Origin: Planctomycetota bacterium
GTDB lineage: Bacteria; Planctomycetota; J058
Reading direction: 5' to 3'
Assembly (NCBI GenBank): GCA_023954375.1
Contig: JAMLIC010000032.1
Coordinates: 38,104-102,103 of the forward strand
DNA length: 64,000 bases
Shown here: one piece after another, positions 7,714 to 16,004 of the stretch
Layout of the letters: every line of letters starts with the position of its first letter
Numbering within the stretch: position 1 is the stretch's first letter
Made by a program: the position numbers and the translations under genes
Notes under the pieces: generated by a model
Seen by the model: the letters and a program-made list of their open reading frames with translations, nothing else
What the model was told of the DNA's origin: nothing
Database searches by the model: none

Positions 7714-9183
7714 TCAGCGGATGAACGCGCGCGCCGCCCCGCCCGACGAGTTGATGAACACCGTCTTCTGCTCGGTGAAGAAGCGCAGCCCCTCCTCGCC
7801 CATCTCGCGCTCGCCCACGCCCGTCGACTTCATGCCGCCGAAGGGGAGCTGCGCCTCGCCGCCGACGGTGGCCTCGTTGACGTGGACCATGCCCGTCTCG
7901 ACCTCCTCGACGAACCGCATGCACGCGCGCACGTCGCGGGAGAAGAGCGAGCTCGTGAGGCCGAACTCGACGGCGTTGGCCAGGCGGATCCCCTCGTCGA
8001 GGTCCTTGATCGTGGTCACGGCGAGCACCGGGCCGAAGACCTCCTCCTGGAACAGGCGCGAGCCGGGGCGCACGTCGGCGAAGACGGTCGGCTCGACGAA
8101 GAAGCCGTGGTCGAGCCCGGCCGGGCGCCCGCCGCCCGTGAGCAGCCGCGCCCCCTCCTGCTTGCCGACGTCGATGTAGCTCAGGTCCTGGCGGAGCTGC
8201 TTCTCGTCGACGGCCGGGCCCATCTGCGAGCTCTCGTCGAGCCCGGGGCCGACCTTGAGCCGCCGCGCGTCCTCGACGACCGCCTCGGTGAGCGCGCCTG
8301 CCACGTCCTCGTGCACGAGCAGGCGGCTGGTCGCCGTGCAGCGCTGGCCCGTCGAGCCGAACGCCCCGTTGAGCACGGCCGCGGCGACGGCCTCGACGTC
8401 GGCGTCGGCGAGCACGATCACCGCGTTCTTGCCGCCCATCTCGCAGGTGACCTTGGCCCCGCGGCGCGCGGCCTGCGTGTAGAGGTTGAGCCCGATCTGG
8501 TTCGAGCCGGTGAACGAGATCGCGCGCACGGCCGGGTGGTCGACCAGGGCCGACCCGACCTCCCGGCCAGGCCCGACGAGCATCTGCAGGACGCCCGGCG
8601 GGAGGCCGGCCTCCTCGAAGACCTCGACCATGAGGCCGCAGGTGGCCGGGGTGAGCTCGGCGGGCTTGATGATCACGGCGTTGCCGGCCACGAGCGCCGG
8701 GGCGGTCTTCCACACCGGGATCGCCCAGGGGAAGTTCCAGGGCGTGATCAGGCCGACGACGCCGAGCGGGCGGCGGATCGTGTAGGTGAAGACGTCGGGG
8801 AGCTCGCAGGGGAGCGTGCGCCCGCCCATGCGGAAGCCCTCGCCGGCGTAGAACTCGAGCACGGCGATCCCCTTGTCGACCTCGCCGCGGGCCTCCCTCA
8901 GGACCTTGCCCTGCTCGCGGGTCATGACGCGGGCGATCTCCTCCTTGCGGCGCCGGGCGACCTCGACGGCGCGCGCCAGGACGCGGCCGCGCGCCGGGGC
9001 CGGGGTCGCGGCCCAGCCGCGCTGGGCGGCGAGCGCGCCCTGCACGGCGCGCTCGAGGTCCGCGGCGGTGGCCGCGGGGAACTCGTCGATCACGTCGCGC
9101 GTGTCGGCCGGGTTGACGTTCGTGATCCGCCGCTCGGACGCGGGGGTGAACCAGGCGCCGTCGATGTAGCTGCCGCTGGGCAT
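7714..9183 (-). CDS. NAD(P)+-dependent aldehyde dehydrogenase (alpha-ketoglutaric semialdehyde / succinate semialdehyde type)
   Basis: Soluble 489-aa oxidoreductase of the aldehyde dehydrogenase superfamily. Catalytic Cys282 sits in GQRCTATSR and general base Glu248 in TCEMGGKN, the normal 34-residue spacing; the cofactor segment TPWNFPWAIPVWKTAPAL and the FTGSNQIG motif are present, as is the C-terminal LPFGGMKSTGVGERE. The GQRCTATSR wording is common in alpha-ketoglutaric semialdehyde dehydrogenases of sugar-acid degradation, but no other gene of that pathway is near, so substrate assignment is tentative. The start is ATG 9183 with GCGAGGT upstream; TAGAAT lies about 25 nt upstream. Divergent from the GMC oxidoreductase across about 130 bp. 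Confidence 0.9.
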   Translation of the reverse strand: MPSGSYIDGAWFTPASERRITNVNPADTRDVIDEFPAATAADLERAVQGALAAQRGWAATPAPARGRVLARAVEVARRRKEEIARVMTREQGKVLREARGEVDKGIAVLEFYAGEGFRMGGRTLPCELPDVFTYTIRRPLGVVGLITPWNFPWAIPVWKTAPALVAGNAVIIKPAELTPATCGLMVEVFEEAGLPPGVLQMLVGPGREVGSALVDHPAVRAISFTGSNQIGLNLYTQAARRGAKVTCEMGGKNAVIVLADADVEAVAAAVLNGAFGSTGQRCTATSRLLVHEDVAGALTEAVVEDARRLKVGPGLDESSQMGPAVDEKQLRQDLSYIDVGKQEGARLLTGGGRPAGLDHGFFVEPTVFADVRPGSRLFQEEVFGPVLAVTTIKDLDEGIRLANAVEFGLTSSLFSRDVRACMRFVEEVETGMVHVNEATVGGEAQLPFGGMKSTGVGEREMGEEGLRFFTEQKTVFINSSGGAARAFIR

Positions 9184-9297
9184 GGGGGACCTCGCAGGGG
9201 GCGCGATTCTATGCGATCCGCGGGTCCCCGACCCAGGGCGGAACCCGCACGGATCCGACCCGTCCGGGTGAGCTATCCGCCGCACGGCCGGGAAAGG

Positions 9298-9303
9298 TAT
9301 CGT
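9298..9303 (+). promoter_or_regulatory. -10 box (TATCGT) for leaderless start at 9313
   Basis: TATCGT ends 9 nt before the GTG that fits the start of the GMC oxidoreductase. AAGG next to the GTG is too close to work as a Shine-Dalgarno site. Confidence 0.45.
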
Positions 9304-9312
9304 CTCGCCAAG

Positions 9313-10938
9313 GTGACAGACACCGCGGACACCTGGGACTTCGTCGTCGTCGGCTCCGGCTTCGGGGGCAGCGTCAGCGCCCTGCGCCTGGCCGAGAAGG
9401 GCTACCGCGTCCTCGTCCTGGAGAAGGGGCGCCGCCTGGGCCCCGACGAGTTCCCTCGCAGCAACTGGCAGCTCTGGCGCTGGCTGTGGCTCCCGGCGCT
9501 CGGCCTCCGCGGCCTGTTCAAGATGACCTTCTTCCCGCACGTCACCGTCGTCTCGGGCGTCGGCGTGGGCGGCGGGTCGCTCGTCTACGCCAACACGCTC
9601 CCGGTGCCCGACGACGACTTCTTCCGCGCGCCCTCCTGGGGCGCGCTGGCCGACTGGAAGGAGGAGCTCGCGCCGCACTACGCCACCGCGCGGCGCATGC
9701 TCGGCGCGGTCACCAACCCGCACCTCACCCACACGGACGAGGTCCTGCGCGAGGTCGCCCACGACCTCGGGAAGGCCGACAGCTACAAGCCCACCGACGT
9801 GGCCGTGTTCTTCGGCGAGCCGGGCAAGACCGTTCCGGACCCGTTCTTCGGCGGGGAGGGCCCGCCGCGGACCGGGTGCACGCTCTGCGGCGGCTGCATG
9901 CTCGGCTGCCGCGTCGGGGCCAAGAACACGCTCGACCGGAACTACCTGTGGCTCGCCGAGCGCCGCGGCGTCGTCGTCGAGCCCGAGACCGAGGTCACGT
10001 GGGTGCGCCCGGCGGGCGCCGCCGACGGGCGCGACGGCTACGTCGTCGAGGCCCGCCAGCGCCGCGCCGGCCGCGCGCGCCAGGTGACGTTCCGCGCCCG
10101 CCAGGTGGTCTTCGCCGGCGGCGTCCTGGGGACGGTCGACCTGCTCCTGCGCCTCAAGGCCCGGCCCGACGGCCTGCCGCGCCTGTCGGACCGGCTGGGG
10201 CAGTTCGTGCGCACCAACTCCGAGGCGCTGCTGGGGATCGTCGCCGGCGGCCGCGACCGCGACCTCTCGCGGGGGGTCGCGATCGGCTCGATCCTCCACA
10301 CCGACCCGTGGTCGCACATCGAGCCCTGCCGCTACCCGGCCGGCTCCGGCTTCTTCCGGCTGATGACCCTGCCCCACGTCACGGGCCGGCGCCTCGTCAC
10401 GCGCCTGGCGCAGATGCTCGGCGTGATCGTCCGCCACCCGCTGAAGATGCTCCGCGCCTGGCTCGTGCCCGACTTCGCCCGCTACAGCGTGATCCTCCTC
10501 TACATGCGCACGCTCGAGGGCCACCTGCGCTTCCGGCGCGGCCGCGCCGTAACGACCGGCGGGCGCGAGGGGATGGTCACCTCGCTCGACGAGGGCCCCG
10601 CCCCGGCGGCGTCGATCCCGGAGGCGACCGACCTCGCCCGCCGGATCGCCGACAAGCTGGACGGGGTCCCGCAGAGCCTCGCCAGCGAGACGCTGCTCGG
10701 GATCCCCACCACGGCGCACATCCTCGGCGGCTGCGTCATGGGCCCCGGGCCCGCCGACGGCGTGATCGACGCCCGGCACCGCGCCTTCGGCTACGAGGGG
10801 CTCTACGTGGTCGACGGGTCGGCCGTGTCGGCGAACCCCGGCGTGAACCCGTCGCTGACGATCACGGCCCTGGCCGAGCGGGCCATGACGTTCGTCCCGG
10901 CGAAGGCGCGGCGCCCGACGTCGGTGGCCGCGGGTTGA
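9313..10938 (+). CDS. GMC-family FAD-dependent oxidoreductase (cholesterol-oxidase-like)
   Basis: A 541-aa flavoenzyme. The N-terminal dinucleotide motif reads VVGSGFGGSVSALRLAEKG, followed by VLVLEKG; the FAD-covering segment GVGVGGGSLVYANTL and the C-terminal GGCVMGPGPADGVID ... VVDGSAVSANPGVNPSLTI match cholesterol oxidases and related GMC enzymes. Unusually Cys-rich for this fold is CTLCGGCMLGCRVGAKNT at about residues 194-211, a ferredoxin-like spacing also found in a subgroup of bacterial GMC proteins. No Tat or Sec signal is visible, so it is probably cytoplasmic or membrane-attached. Substrate could be a sterol, alcohol or other lipid. Stop codon lies directly against the stop of the converging gene. 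Confidence 0.88.
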   Translation: MTDTADTWDFVVVGSGFGGSVSALRLAEKGYRVLVLEKGRRLGPDEFPRSNWQLWRWLWLPALGLRGLFKMTFFPHVTVVSGVGVGGGSLVYANTLPVPDDDFFRAPSWGALADWKEELAPHYATARRMLGAVTNPHLTHTDEVLREVAHDLGKADSYKPTDVAVFFGEPGKTVPDPFFGGEGPPRTGCTLCGGCMLGCRVGAKNTLDRNYLWLAERRGVVVEPETEVTWVRPAGAADGRDGYVVEARQRRAGRARQVTFRARQVVFAGGVLGTVDLLLRLKARPDGLPRLSDRLGQFVRTNSEALLGIVAGGRDRDLSRGVAIGSILHTDPWSHIEPCRYPAGSGFFRLMTLPHVTGRRLVTRLAQMLGVIVRHPLKMLRAWLVPDFARYSVILLYMRTLEGHLRFRRGRAVTTGGREGMVTSLDEGPAPAASIPEATDLARRIADKLDGVPQSLASETLLGIPTTAHILGGCVMGPGPADGVIDARHRAFGYEGLYVVDGSAVSANPGVNPSLTITALAERAMTFVPAKARRPTSVAAG

Positions 10939-12156
10939 TCACTCCGGCGAGGGCGCCGGCCGGCGCGCGAGGTGATCGCGCCACGCGGCGGCGCTCGCCC
11001 CGACCGGCGCGCCCGTGAGCCGGCGGAGGGCCGCGACGTAGACGCGCCGCGCCGCCAGGGGCTGGCGCTGCTCCTCGGCCTGCTCCAGGCGCTCGACGAG
11101 GGCCGCGAGGACCCACTCGCGCTCCGCCGGGCGCGTGGGCGGCACGAGCCCCAGCGCGCCGACGACGAGCGGGCGGAGGTCGTCGGAGGCCTCCGCCTCG
11201 AGGCGCAGGAGCAGCCCCGCCGCGTCCTCGTCGCCGATCGCGCCCAGCGCCTCCAGCCCCGTCCGCACCGCGCGCAGCCGCGCGCCCTCGGGCGACGGCG
11301 CGCGGACGAGGGCGTCGGTGACCCACGCGGCGAGGTAGGGGCCCCCGGCGTCGGCCCCCGCCGACCGGAGCAGCTGGTGCCCGAGCGCGCGCCGGTCGTC
11401 GTCGAGCGCGGCGTCGGGCGCCAGCGCGGCCGCGACCTGGAGGGCGACGACCTCGCCCGCCCGCCGCGCGACCGCCTCGAGCACCTCGAGCGCGTCGAGC
11501 GCGTCGCCGAGCGGGCCGCGCAGGAGCGTCGGCAGCAGGGCCCGCGTGGTCGCCTCGCCGCCGCACGCCCGCAGCGCCCGCCGGCAGCCGTCCTTCAGGG
11601 CGCCGTCGGCCGCGGGGAGCAGGGCGAGGAGCCGCCCCTCGACGCCCTCCTGCGCCCGGCCCAGCTCGCCGAGCCGGCCGAACAGGTCCAGGGGGAGCTC
11701 GCCCCGGAGGGCCTCGAGCAGCTCGAGGACGACCGCCAGCTCCGCGTCCGCCCCGAGCGAGGCGAGGGCGGCGAGCGCCGCGCCGCGCAGGGGGGCGGCG
11801 GCCTCCGGGTTCATCGCCACGACGTCGACCAGCGCGGGCGCGTCGGCCACGATCGCCGCCAGGTGCGCCTCCCGCTCCGCCTCGAGCCGCGCCTGCGCCT
11901 CCTCGCGCTCCTCCGGGGTGGGCGGCTCCTCCTCCGGGTCGTCGCTCGCCGGGCGCCCGTCGGCGCGCCGCTCGAGCGCGCCGAGCTCCGCCAGGCGCTC
12001 GAGCGTCTGGCGGCGCCGGTCCTCGCTGGCGCGCGGCCGCCACGAGGTCGTCGCCGCGGCCGCGGTGGCCGCGGCCCCGCCCGACGCCTGCGCCCGGGCC
12101 GGGGCGGGGAGCGCGAGCGCGAGGGCGGCGACGACGAGCCAGGGGCGCTCGCTCAC
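10939..12156 (-). CDS. Secreted alpha-helical (HEAT-like) repeat protein
   Basis: A 405-aa protein with a Sec signal (WLVVAALALALPAPARAQA) and then an acidic, charged stretch followed by about 300 residues of short amphipathic helices rich in Ala and Leu (for example ALVDVVAMNPEAAAPLRGAA, LGELGRAQEGVEGRLLALL), which look like HEAT or ARM-type repeats. No catalytic motif is seen. GTG 12156 overlaps the stop of the PilX-like gene by 4 bp, so it is the last gene of the pilin-like operon; a role as a periplasmic or surface scaffold for that system is an inference from context. Confidence 0.7.
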   Translation of the reverse strand: MSERPWLVVAALALALPAPARAQASGGAAATAAAATTSWRPRASEDRRRQTLERLAELGALERRADGRPASDDPEEEPPTPEEREEAQARLEAEREAHLAAIVADAPALVDVVAMNPEAAAPLRGAALAALASLGADAELAVVLELLEALRGELPLDLFGRLGELGRAQEGVEGRLLALLPAADGALKDGCRRALRACGGEATTRALLPTLLRGPLGDALDALEVLEAVARRAGEVVALQVAAALAPDAALDDDRRALGHQLLRSAGADAGGPYLAAWVTDALVRAPSPEGARLRAVRTGLEALGAIGDEDAAGLLLRLEAEASDDLRPLVVGALGLVPPTRPAEREWVLAALVERLEQAEEQRQPLAARRVYVAALRRLTGAPVGASAAAWRDHLARRPAPSPE

Positions 12157-13439
12157 GGGGCGAGCTCGAGCCCGCCCGTGACCTTGTAGGCCAGGGTCCG
12201 GAACGAGGTGCCCGTCGGCGTCCCGATGATCCCGCGCACCATGTTGATGCCCTCGGTGGAGAGCGCGATGTTGCGCCGGCTGGGGACGCCGCCGCCGCCG
12301 ATGCTGACCACCTGCTTCGTCGACGCCGTGAACCCGCCCTTGCTCTTGACGTCGACGAGCAAGGCGCCGGTCTGCGAGTGCTCGTTGCCGCCGCCGTTGA
12401 TGCGGATCAGCGGCTGGCTCGTCGCGTTGGCGTTCGTCCCCAGCGTGTCCATCTCGAAGTAGACCAGCCCGTGGAGGGCGGCGTTGCCGTTGAGCACCAG
12501 CGCGGGGCTGGCGCCGGTCCACTCGCTCGGCACCTTGATGATCATGAGCCCGTAGAACTGGGTGCCGCCGGGCACCGACACGGAGCCGTCCGCGCCCAGG
12601 TCGTACTTCACGATCACGGGGTCCTCCGCCGAGCCCATGTTGAAGCTCGACGGGATCGGGGAGGTCGGGGTGCTGGCCGACGTGTCGCGCAGGGCCTGGA
12701 TCCACTCCTGCATGCTCGAGTAGGGGACCGCGTTCGAGTGCGTGGGGATGGGCGACGTCGACTCGAGGGTCGCCCCCAGGATGTCCCCCGGCGGCGAGCC
12801 GGCCCCGGACCACGAGGTGCTCGCCTCGGCCGTGGTCGCGACGGCGGACCCCGACCCGCCCTGGTCGCCCAGGAGCGCGCCGCCGAGCGAGTGGTCGCGC
12901 CCCGAGATCTTCGGCGGGTTGCCCGACTTGTGCACCTGGAGCGTCGGGAGCGGCTGGTCCGAGACGACGGTCACCGCGCCGGGCAGGTTGCCCGAGGGCG
13001 GGTTGCCCGTGACGACCTCCTCGATCCACACCTGGACCCCGGAGCGGAGCCAGTCCGAGGCCGCGTCGCCGCCGGTCGTGCGCACCCGGCCCTCCGCCTC
13101 GACCAGGAACACGCGCGTCGGGGTCGTCCGCGCGACGCTCAGGCGGTAGTCGTACCGCCCGGCGAACGCCGCGCCGCCGAACGCCTGGTCCGAGAGCACG
13201 ATCGGGGTCCCGACCGCCGGCACGTCGCCCGCGCTCAGCCGCAGCACCGCGCGGCGCATGGCCGCGTCGGCCACGGCGCGGGCCTGCGCCAGCGAGACCT
13301 GCGTGGTGGCCTGCTGGTGCGACGTGCGGGCGCTCTCGAGCAGCAGGAGCACCATGCCCGTCAGCATGAGCAGGACGAGCATGACGAGGATCAGCGCGCT
13401 GCCCTCGCGGCGGGAGCGCTGGCGTCGGCGACGGTCCAC
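12153..13439 (-). CDS. PilX-like pilus assembly/minor pilin-like protein
   Basis: A 428-aa protein with a basic N-terminus (RRRRQRSRREGS) followed by the hydrophobic segment ALILVMLVLLMLTGMVLLLL, as in PilX-type proteins, then a large exported beta-rich region with many Ser/Gly/Thr. No canonical G|FTLIE prepilin site is present, which is usual for PilX_N-type proteins. The start is GTG 13439 with GAGAGG eight nt upstream. It follows the PilW-like prepilin by 20 bp and overlaps the next gene by 4 bp. Likely a membrane-anchored component of a type IV pilus or pseudopilus; major pilin and motor genes are not in the window. Confidence 0.72.
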   Translation of the reverse strand: MDRRRRQRSRREGSALILVMLVLLMLTGMVLLLLESARTSHQQATTQVSLAQARAVADAAMRRAVLRLSAGDVPAVGTPIVLSDQAFGGAAFAGRYDYRLSVARTTPTRVFLVEAEGRVRTTGGDAASDWLRSGVQVWIEEVVTGNPPSGNLPGAVTVVSDQPLPTLQVHKSGNPPKISGRDHSLGGALLGDQGGSGSAVATTAEASTSWSGAGSPPGDILGATLESTSPIPTHSNAVPYSSMQEWIQALRDTSASTPTSPIPSSFNMGSAEDPVIVKYDLGADGSVSVPGGTQFYGLMIIKVPSEWTGASPALVLNGNAALHGLVYFEMDTLGTNANATSQPLIRINGGGNEHSQTGALLVDVKSKGGFTASTKQVVSIGGGGVPSRRNIALSTEGINMVRGIIGTPTGTSFRTLAYKVTGGLELAP

Positions 13440-13459
13440 GGGGTGCCTCTCGTTCTTCT

Positions 13460-14014
13460 TCAGTTCAGGGGGGGGCGGACGAAGACCGTCCGGGTGACCG
13501 TGACGGAGCGGTGCTGCGGGGCGCCGTCGGGCGCGACCCCGACCTGGCGCTGGAGGGTCAGCGAGACCGTGAGCGTCTCGTCGGTGAGCGGCGCCTGCGC
13601 CGGCGCGACCGTGAAGGCGGTCACGCCGTTGGCGAGGACGCGGGGGGCCGCGCCGTAGACGGGGTGCTCGTGCCGGAGCTCGCCCCCGACCACCCGGAAG
13701 ACGAAGGCCGTGGCCTCGAACACCTCGCCCCCGGTGGCCGGGTCCCACTCGGAGAAGCGGAAGACGCTCACCTGCGAGCTCGTCGTCGACACGTGGCCGC
13801 GGTCCGAGGTCTTCAGGTCCTCGACGAGCTGGTTCAGGGCCCGGGCGGCCTCGAGCTGCATCTGGTCGATCACCAGCGACTGGTTGAGCTGCTGCGAGCT
13901 GCCGCTCATCGTCTTCAGGCCGATCGCCAGCATCCCCGCGAGCAGGGCCGCGACGATCACCACCTCGAGGAGCGTGAAGCCCGCCCGCGGCTCAGAAGCT
14001 CGACAGGTACGCAT
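13460..14014 (-). CDS. Prepilin-type protein with N-terminal methylation site
   Basis: A 184-aa pilin-like protein. Short basic leader MRTCRASEPRAG, then FTLLEVVIVAALLAGMLAIG with Glu at position 5 of the mature protein, the standard type IV prepilin processing site (cut between Gly and Phe by PilD). The globular part is short and beta-rich. Its start overlaps the end of the preceding prepilin gene by 23 bp. Size and order suggest a PilW-like minor pilin or a pseudopilin (GspJ-like). Confidence 0.85.
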   Translation of the reverse strand: MRTCRASEPRAGFTLLEVVIVAALLAGMLAIGLKTMSGSSQQLNQSLVIDQMQLEAARALNQLVEDLKTSDRGHVSTTSSQVSVFRFSEWDPATGGEVFEATAFVFRVVGGELRHEHPVYGAAPRVLANGVTAFTVAPAQAPLTDETLTVSLTLQRQVGVAPDGAPQHRSVTVTRTVFVRPPLN

Positions 14015-14495
14015 ACAGCCGGACCTCCATGGGGGACCGCGCCGCGCCCACCCAGGTGAGGCTCAGGCGCGTGGGGAGCACGAGCACCTCGGCCGGAGGC
14101 ACGGCCATGTCGGTCGTGTCGCCGTCGCCGTTGATGTCGACCGGGAAGCCCAGGGCCGCGCCCTCGGGGCCGCCCGGCCCCGGCTCGTCGCGGTAGACGG
14201 TGAGGGTGCGGGTCACCCCGCTCAGGCCGGGGATCGTCGGCGTGGCCGTGGCCGGCTCGGCGAGGACCTGCGCGATCGTCATGGTCCGCAGCTGCTCGAG
14301 GTAGGAGGAGAGCGCCTGCTCGGCCGCCCGCCGCTCCTCGGAGAGCTGCCGCTGGGTCGTCGAGGTCGAGACCGCCCCGCCGAACGCGAGGAGCGCGATC
14401 GACAGGATCGTCATCGCGACCATGAGCTCGATGAGCGAGAAGGCCGCCTGGCCCACCCGGCTCCTCCCCGACCTCCACCTGAGGCGCTCCCGCAC
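13992..14495 (-). CDS. Prepilin-type protein (PilV/GspI-like)
   Basis: A 167-aa pilin-like protein with the processing motif QAAFSLIELMVAMTILSIAL: cleavage after Ala (Gly replaced by Ala at -1) and Glu5 retained. The start is GTG 14495, supported by GGAGGA six to ten nt upstream. It contains DINGDGDTTDM, a Ca-binding-like Asp-rich loop. First gene of a four-gene minus-strand operon with the PilW-like, PilX-like and helical-repeat genes. No assembly ATPase, PilC or secretin gene lies in the window, so the machinery must be elsewhere. Confidence 0.85.
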   Translation of the reverse strand: MRERLRWRSGRSRVGQAAFSLIELMVAMTILSIALLAFGGAVSTSTTQRQLSEERRAAEQALSSYLEQLRTMTIAQVLAEPATATPTIPGLSGVTRTLTVYRDEPGPGGPEGAALGFPVDINGDGDTTDMAVPPAEVLVLPTRLSLTWVGAARSPMEVRLYAYLSSF

Positions 14496-14987
14496 GTCGT
14501 CCTCCTCCGCCCACCTGAGGAGCACTCGCCGGGCCAGGCCTCCTCGTTCGCGCCGACGCGACTTGCGTCCGCGCTGTGTCGGGGAATCCAGACACCCAGG
14601 TGTGCGCCACGCCGTACACCTGGCCCGGACCTCGGGGATCGCCCCATCTCCGCGCACGGCCTCGGCCTAGGGCATGCCCTGATACGGCTCAGTCGATCCG
14701 GCTCCGTCGGGGGAGCGCCGCCGGTCGCCGTCGCGAGCGGCGCGGCGAGGCCGCGATCACCGGGCTCGAGCTGGCGTCCGGCGCCGTGGACCTCCGGCTC
14801 TGGCCCGCCCTGACGCCGTTGGCAGGAGAGCGCGCGGTCCTGGGGGGGGCTCGCGCGGGCCGCGCTGCTCCCGGCGACGGGCTCCTTCCTGCTCCGGTTC
14901 GCTCGGGGGCGGGGTCCCCCGAGCGGCGGCCCGGCAAGCGTTGCCGGGGTTTCACCGGCCTCCCCGATACGTGACAATGCCCCGCCG
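14496..14987. other. Divergent intergenic region with several hairpins
   Basis: No convincing gene. It separates the minus-strand pilin operon from the plus-strand GTPase operon. Inverted repeats seen: CCAGGTGT (14596-14603) with ACACCTGG (14616-14623); perfect palindrome AGGGCATGCCCT (14669-14680); GCTCGGGGG (14901-14909) with CCCCCGAGC (14916-14924); CCCGGCAA (14930-14937) with TTGCCGGG (14941-14948). The last two form adjacent stems immediately upstream of the GTPase promoter. Confidence 0.6.
14950..14978 (+). promoter_or_regulatory. Promoter of the double-GTPase operon (TTTCAC-17-GACAAT), leaderless
   Basis: A -35-like TTTCAC (14950-14955) and -10-like GACAAT (14973-14978) are spaced by 17 nt; the ATG of the first GTPase follows 9 nt later, with no ribosome-binding site between. 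Confidence 0.5.
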
Positions 14988-16004
14988 ATGACCACGCAGG
15001 CCAAGCTCATCTGCCCCACCTGCGGCACCCACTACGGCGAGGCGGGCTGCCCGCACGCCCCCTCGGGGGCCGCGCCGGCCGTTCGCGCGGCCCCGGCGCC
15101 CGCGAGCGCGCCCGCGAGCGCGCCGGCCCCGGCGCGCGCCGCCCCCGACGGCGTCTACGTGGGGGCCGAGGTCGTCCCGCGCGGCGGCTTCAAGCTCTCG
15201 TCGCTCGGCTTCGAGCGCTCGGGGAAGACCACCTACCTGGGCATGCTCTACTTCCTCATCGCCACCGGCCGCCTCCCGGGCCACCGCTTCGCCTGGAGCG
15301 ACTCGCTGCGCGACCTCGAGCAGCTCCGCGCGCAGCTCCACCGGCCGGCGGGCCAGGGGGGCCCGACCTTCCCGCCGCGCACCGACACCGACAGGACGGT
15401 CTTCCTCCACCTCGGCCTGCGCCGGTGGGACGACGACCGCTACGTCGACCTCTACTTCCCCGAGTTCTCGGGCGAGGACGTGGCGCGGATCTGGTCGGAC
15501 GGCCAGTTCCCCGAGAACCTGCGCTTCCTGAAGGACTTCGACGGCTACCTGCTGTTCGTCGACGCCACGGCCAGCGCGGCCCTCGACGTCGGCCGCCACC
15601 TGCGCCTCCTCTCGGGCCTCCTCGAGCTCAAGGGGACGCTCCGCCTGAAGGAGCCCGTGGCCGTGCTCCTCACCAAGTGGGACCTCGTGGCCGACGCCGA
15701 GGCGACCACGCCCGAGGCCTTCTTCCGCCAGCGCTTCGGCGGCCTCCACGACGCGATGAAGGGCCAGCTGGAGACGTTCCGCGTCTTCGCCGTCTCATCG
15801 GTCGGCCGGGTGCGGACGCTCCTCGGCCACGACGGCCTGCCGATCGAGCGCGACGGCGCCGTCCTGCACGTCCCCGCGCCCGAGCGCGTGGTGGTCGAGG
15901 ACGCCGACGAGCCGGTGTTCAGCTACCGGCCGCTGAACCTGTCGCGGCCGGTCCTGTGGCTCCTCGAGCACCTCGCGGCGCGGAAGGAGGCGGCGCGCGC
16001 GTGA
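14988..16004 (+). CDS. P-loop GTPase with N-terminal zinc ribbon (double-GTPase type 1-like)
   Basis: A 338-aa predicted GTPase. It opens with a zinc-ribbon-like CPTCGTHYGEAGCPH, then an Ala/Pro linker, then the GTPase core: P-loop GFERSGKTTYLGML (about residue 73), a Walker-B-like FPEFSGEDVARIW, a hydrophobic strand YLLFVDA and the base-recognition LTKWD (NKxD variant). The arrangement and the paired GTPase downstream resemble the bacterial DO-GTPase1 family described in predicted conflict systems; that match is from memory and unverified. The stop overlaps the GTG of the second GTPase by 4 bp. First gene of a four-gene operon and apparently transcribed leaderless. Confidence 0.8.
   Translation: MTTQAKLICPTCGTHYGEAGCPHAPSGAAPAVRAAPAPASAPASAPAPARAAPDGVYVGAEVVPRGGFKLSSLGFERSGKTTYLGMLYFLIATGRLPGHRFAWSDSLRDLEQLRAQLHRPAGQGGPTFPPRTDTDRTVFLHLGLRRWDDDRYVDLYFPEFSGEDVARIWSDGQFPENLRFLKDFDGYLLFVDATASAALDVGRHLRLLSGLLELKGTLRLKEPVAVLLTKWDLVADAEATTPEAFFRQRFGGLHDAMKGQLETFRVFAVSSVGRVRTLLGHDGLPIERDGAVLHVPAPERVVVEDADEPVFSYRPLNLSRPVLWLLEHLAARKEAARA

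Noticed and set aside
3283..10938. A 2551-codon open frame crossing several genes
   Set aside because: High G+C keeps antisense and out-of-frame readings open; only its last part (from 9313) is a real gene. The rest is Arg/Ala/Pro-rich shadow of malQ, the kinase and the aldehyde dehydrogenase.
14689..14955. Minus-strand ORF of 88 codons in the pilin/GTPase gap
   Set aside because: Arg/Ser/Pro-rich, no start signal, covers the hairpins before the GTPase promoter.
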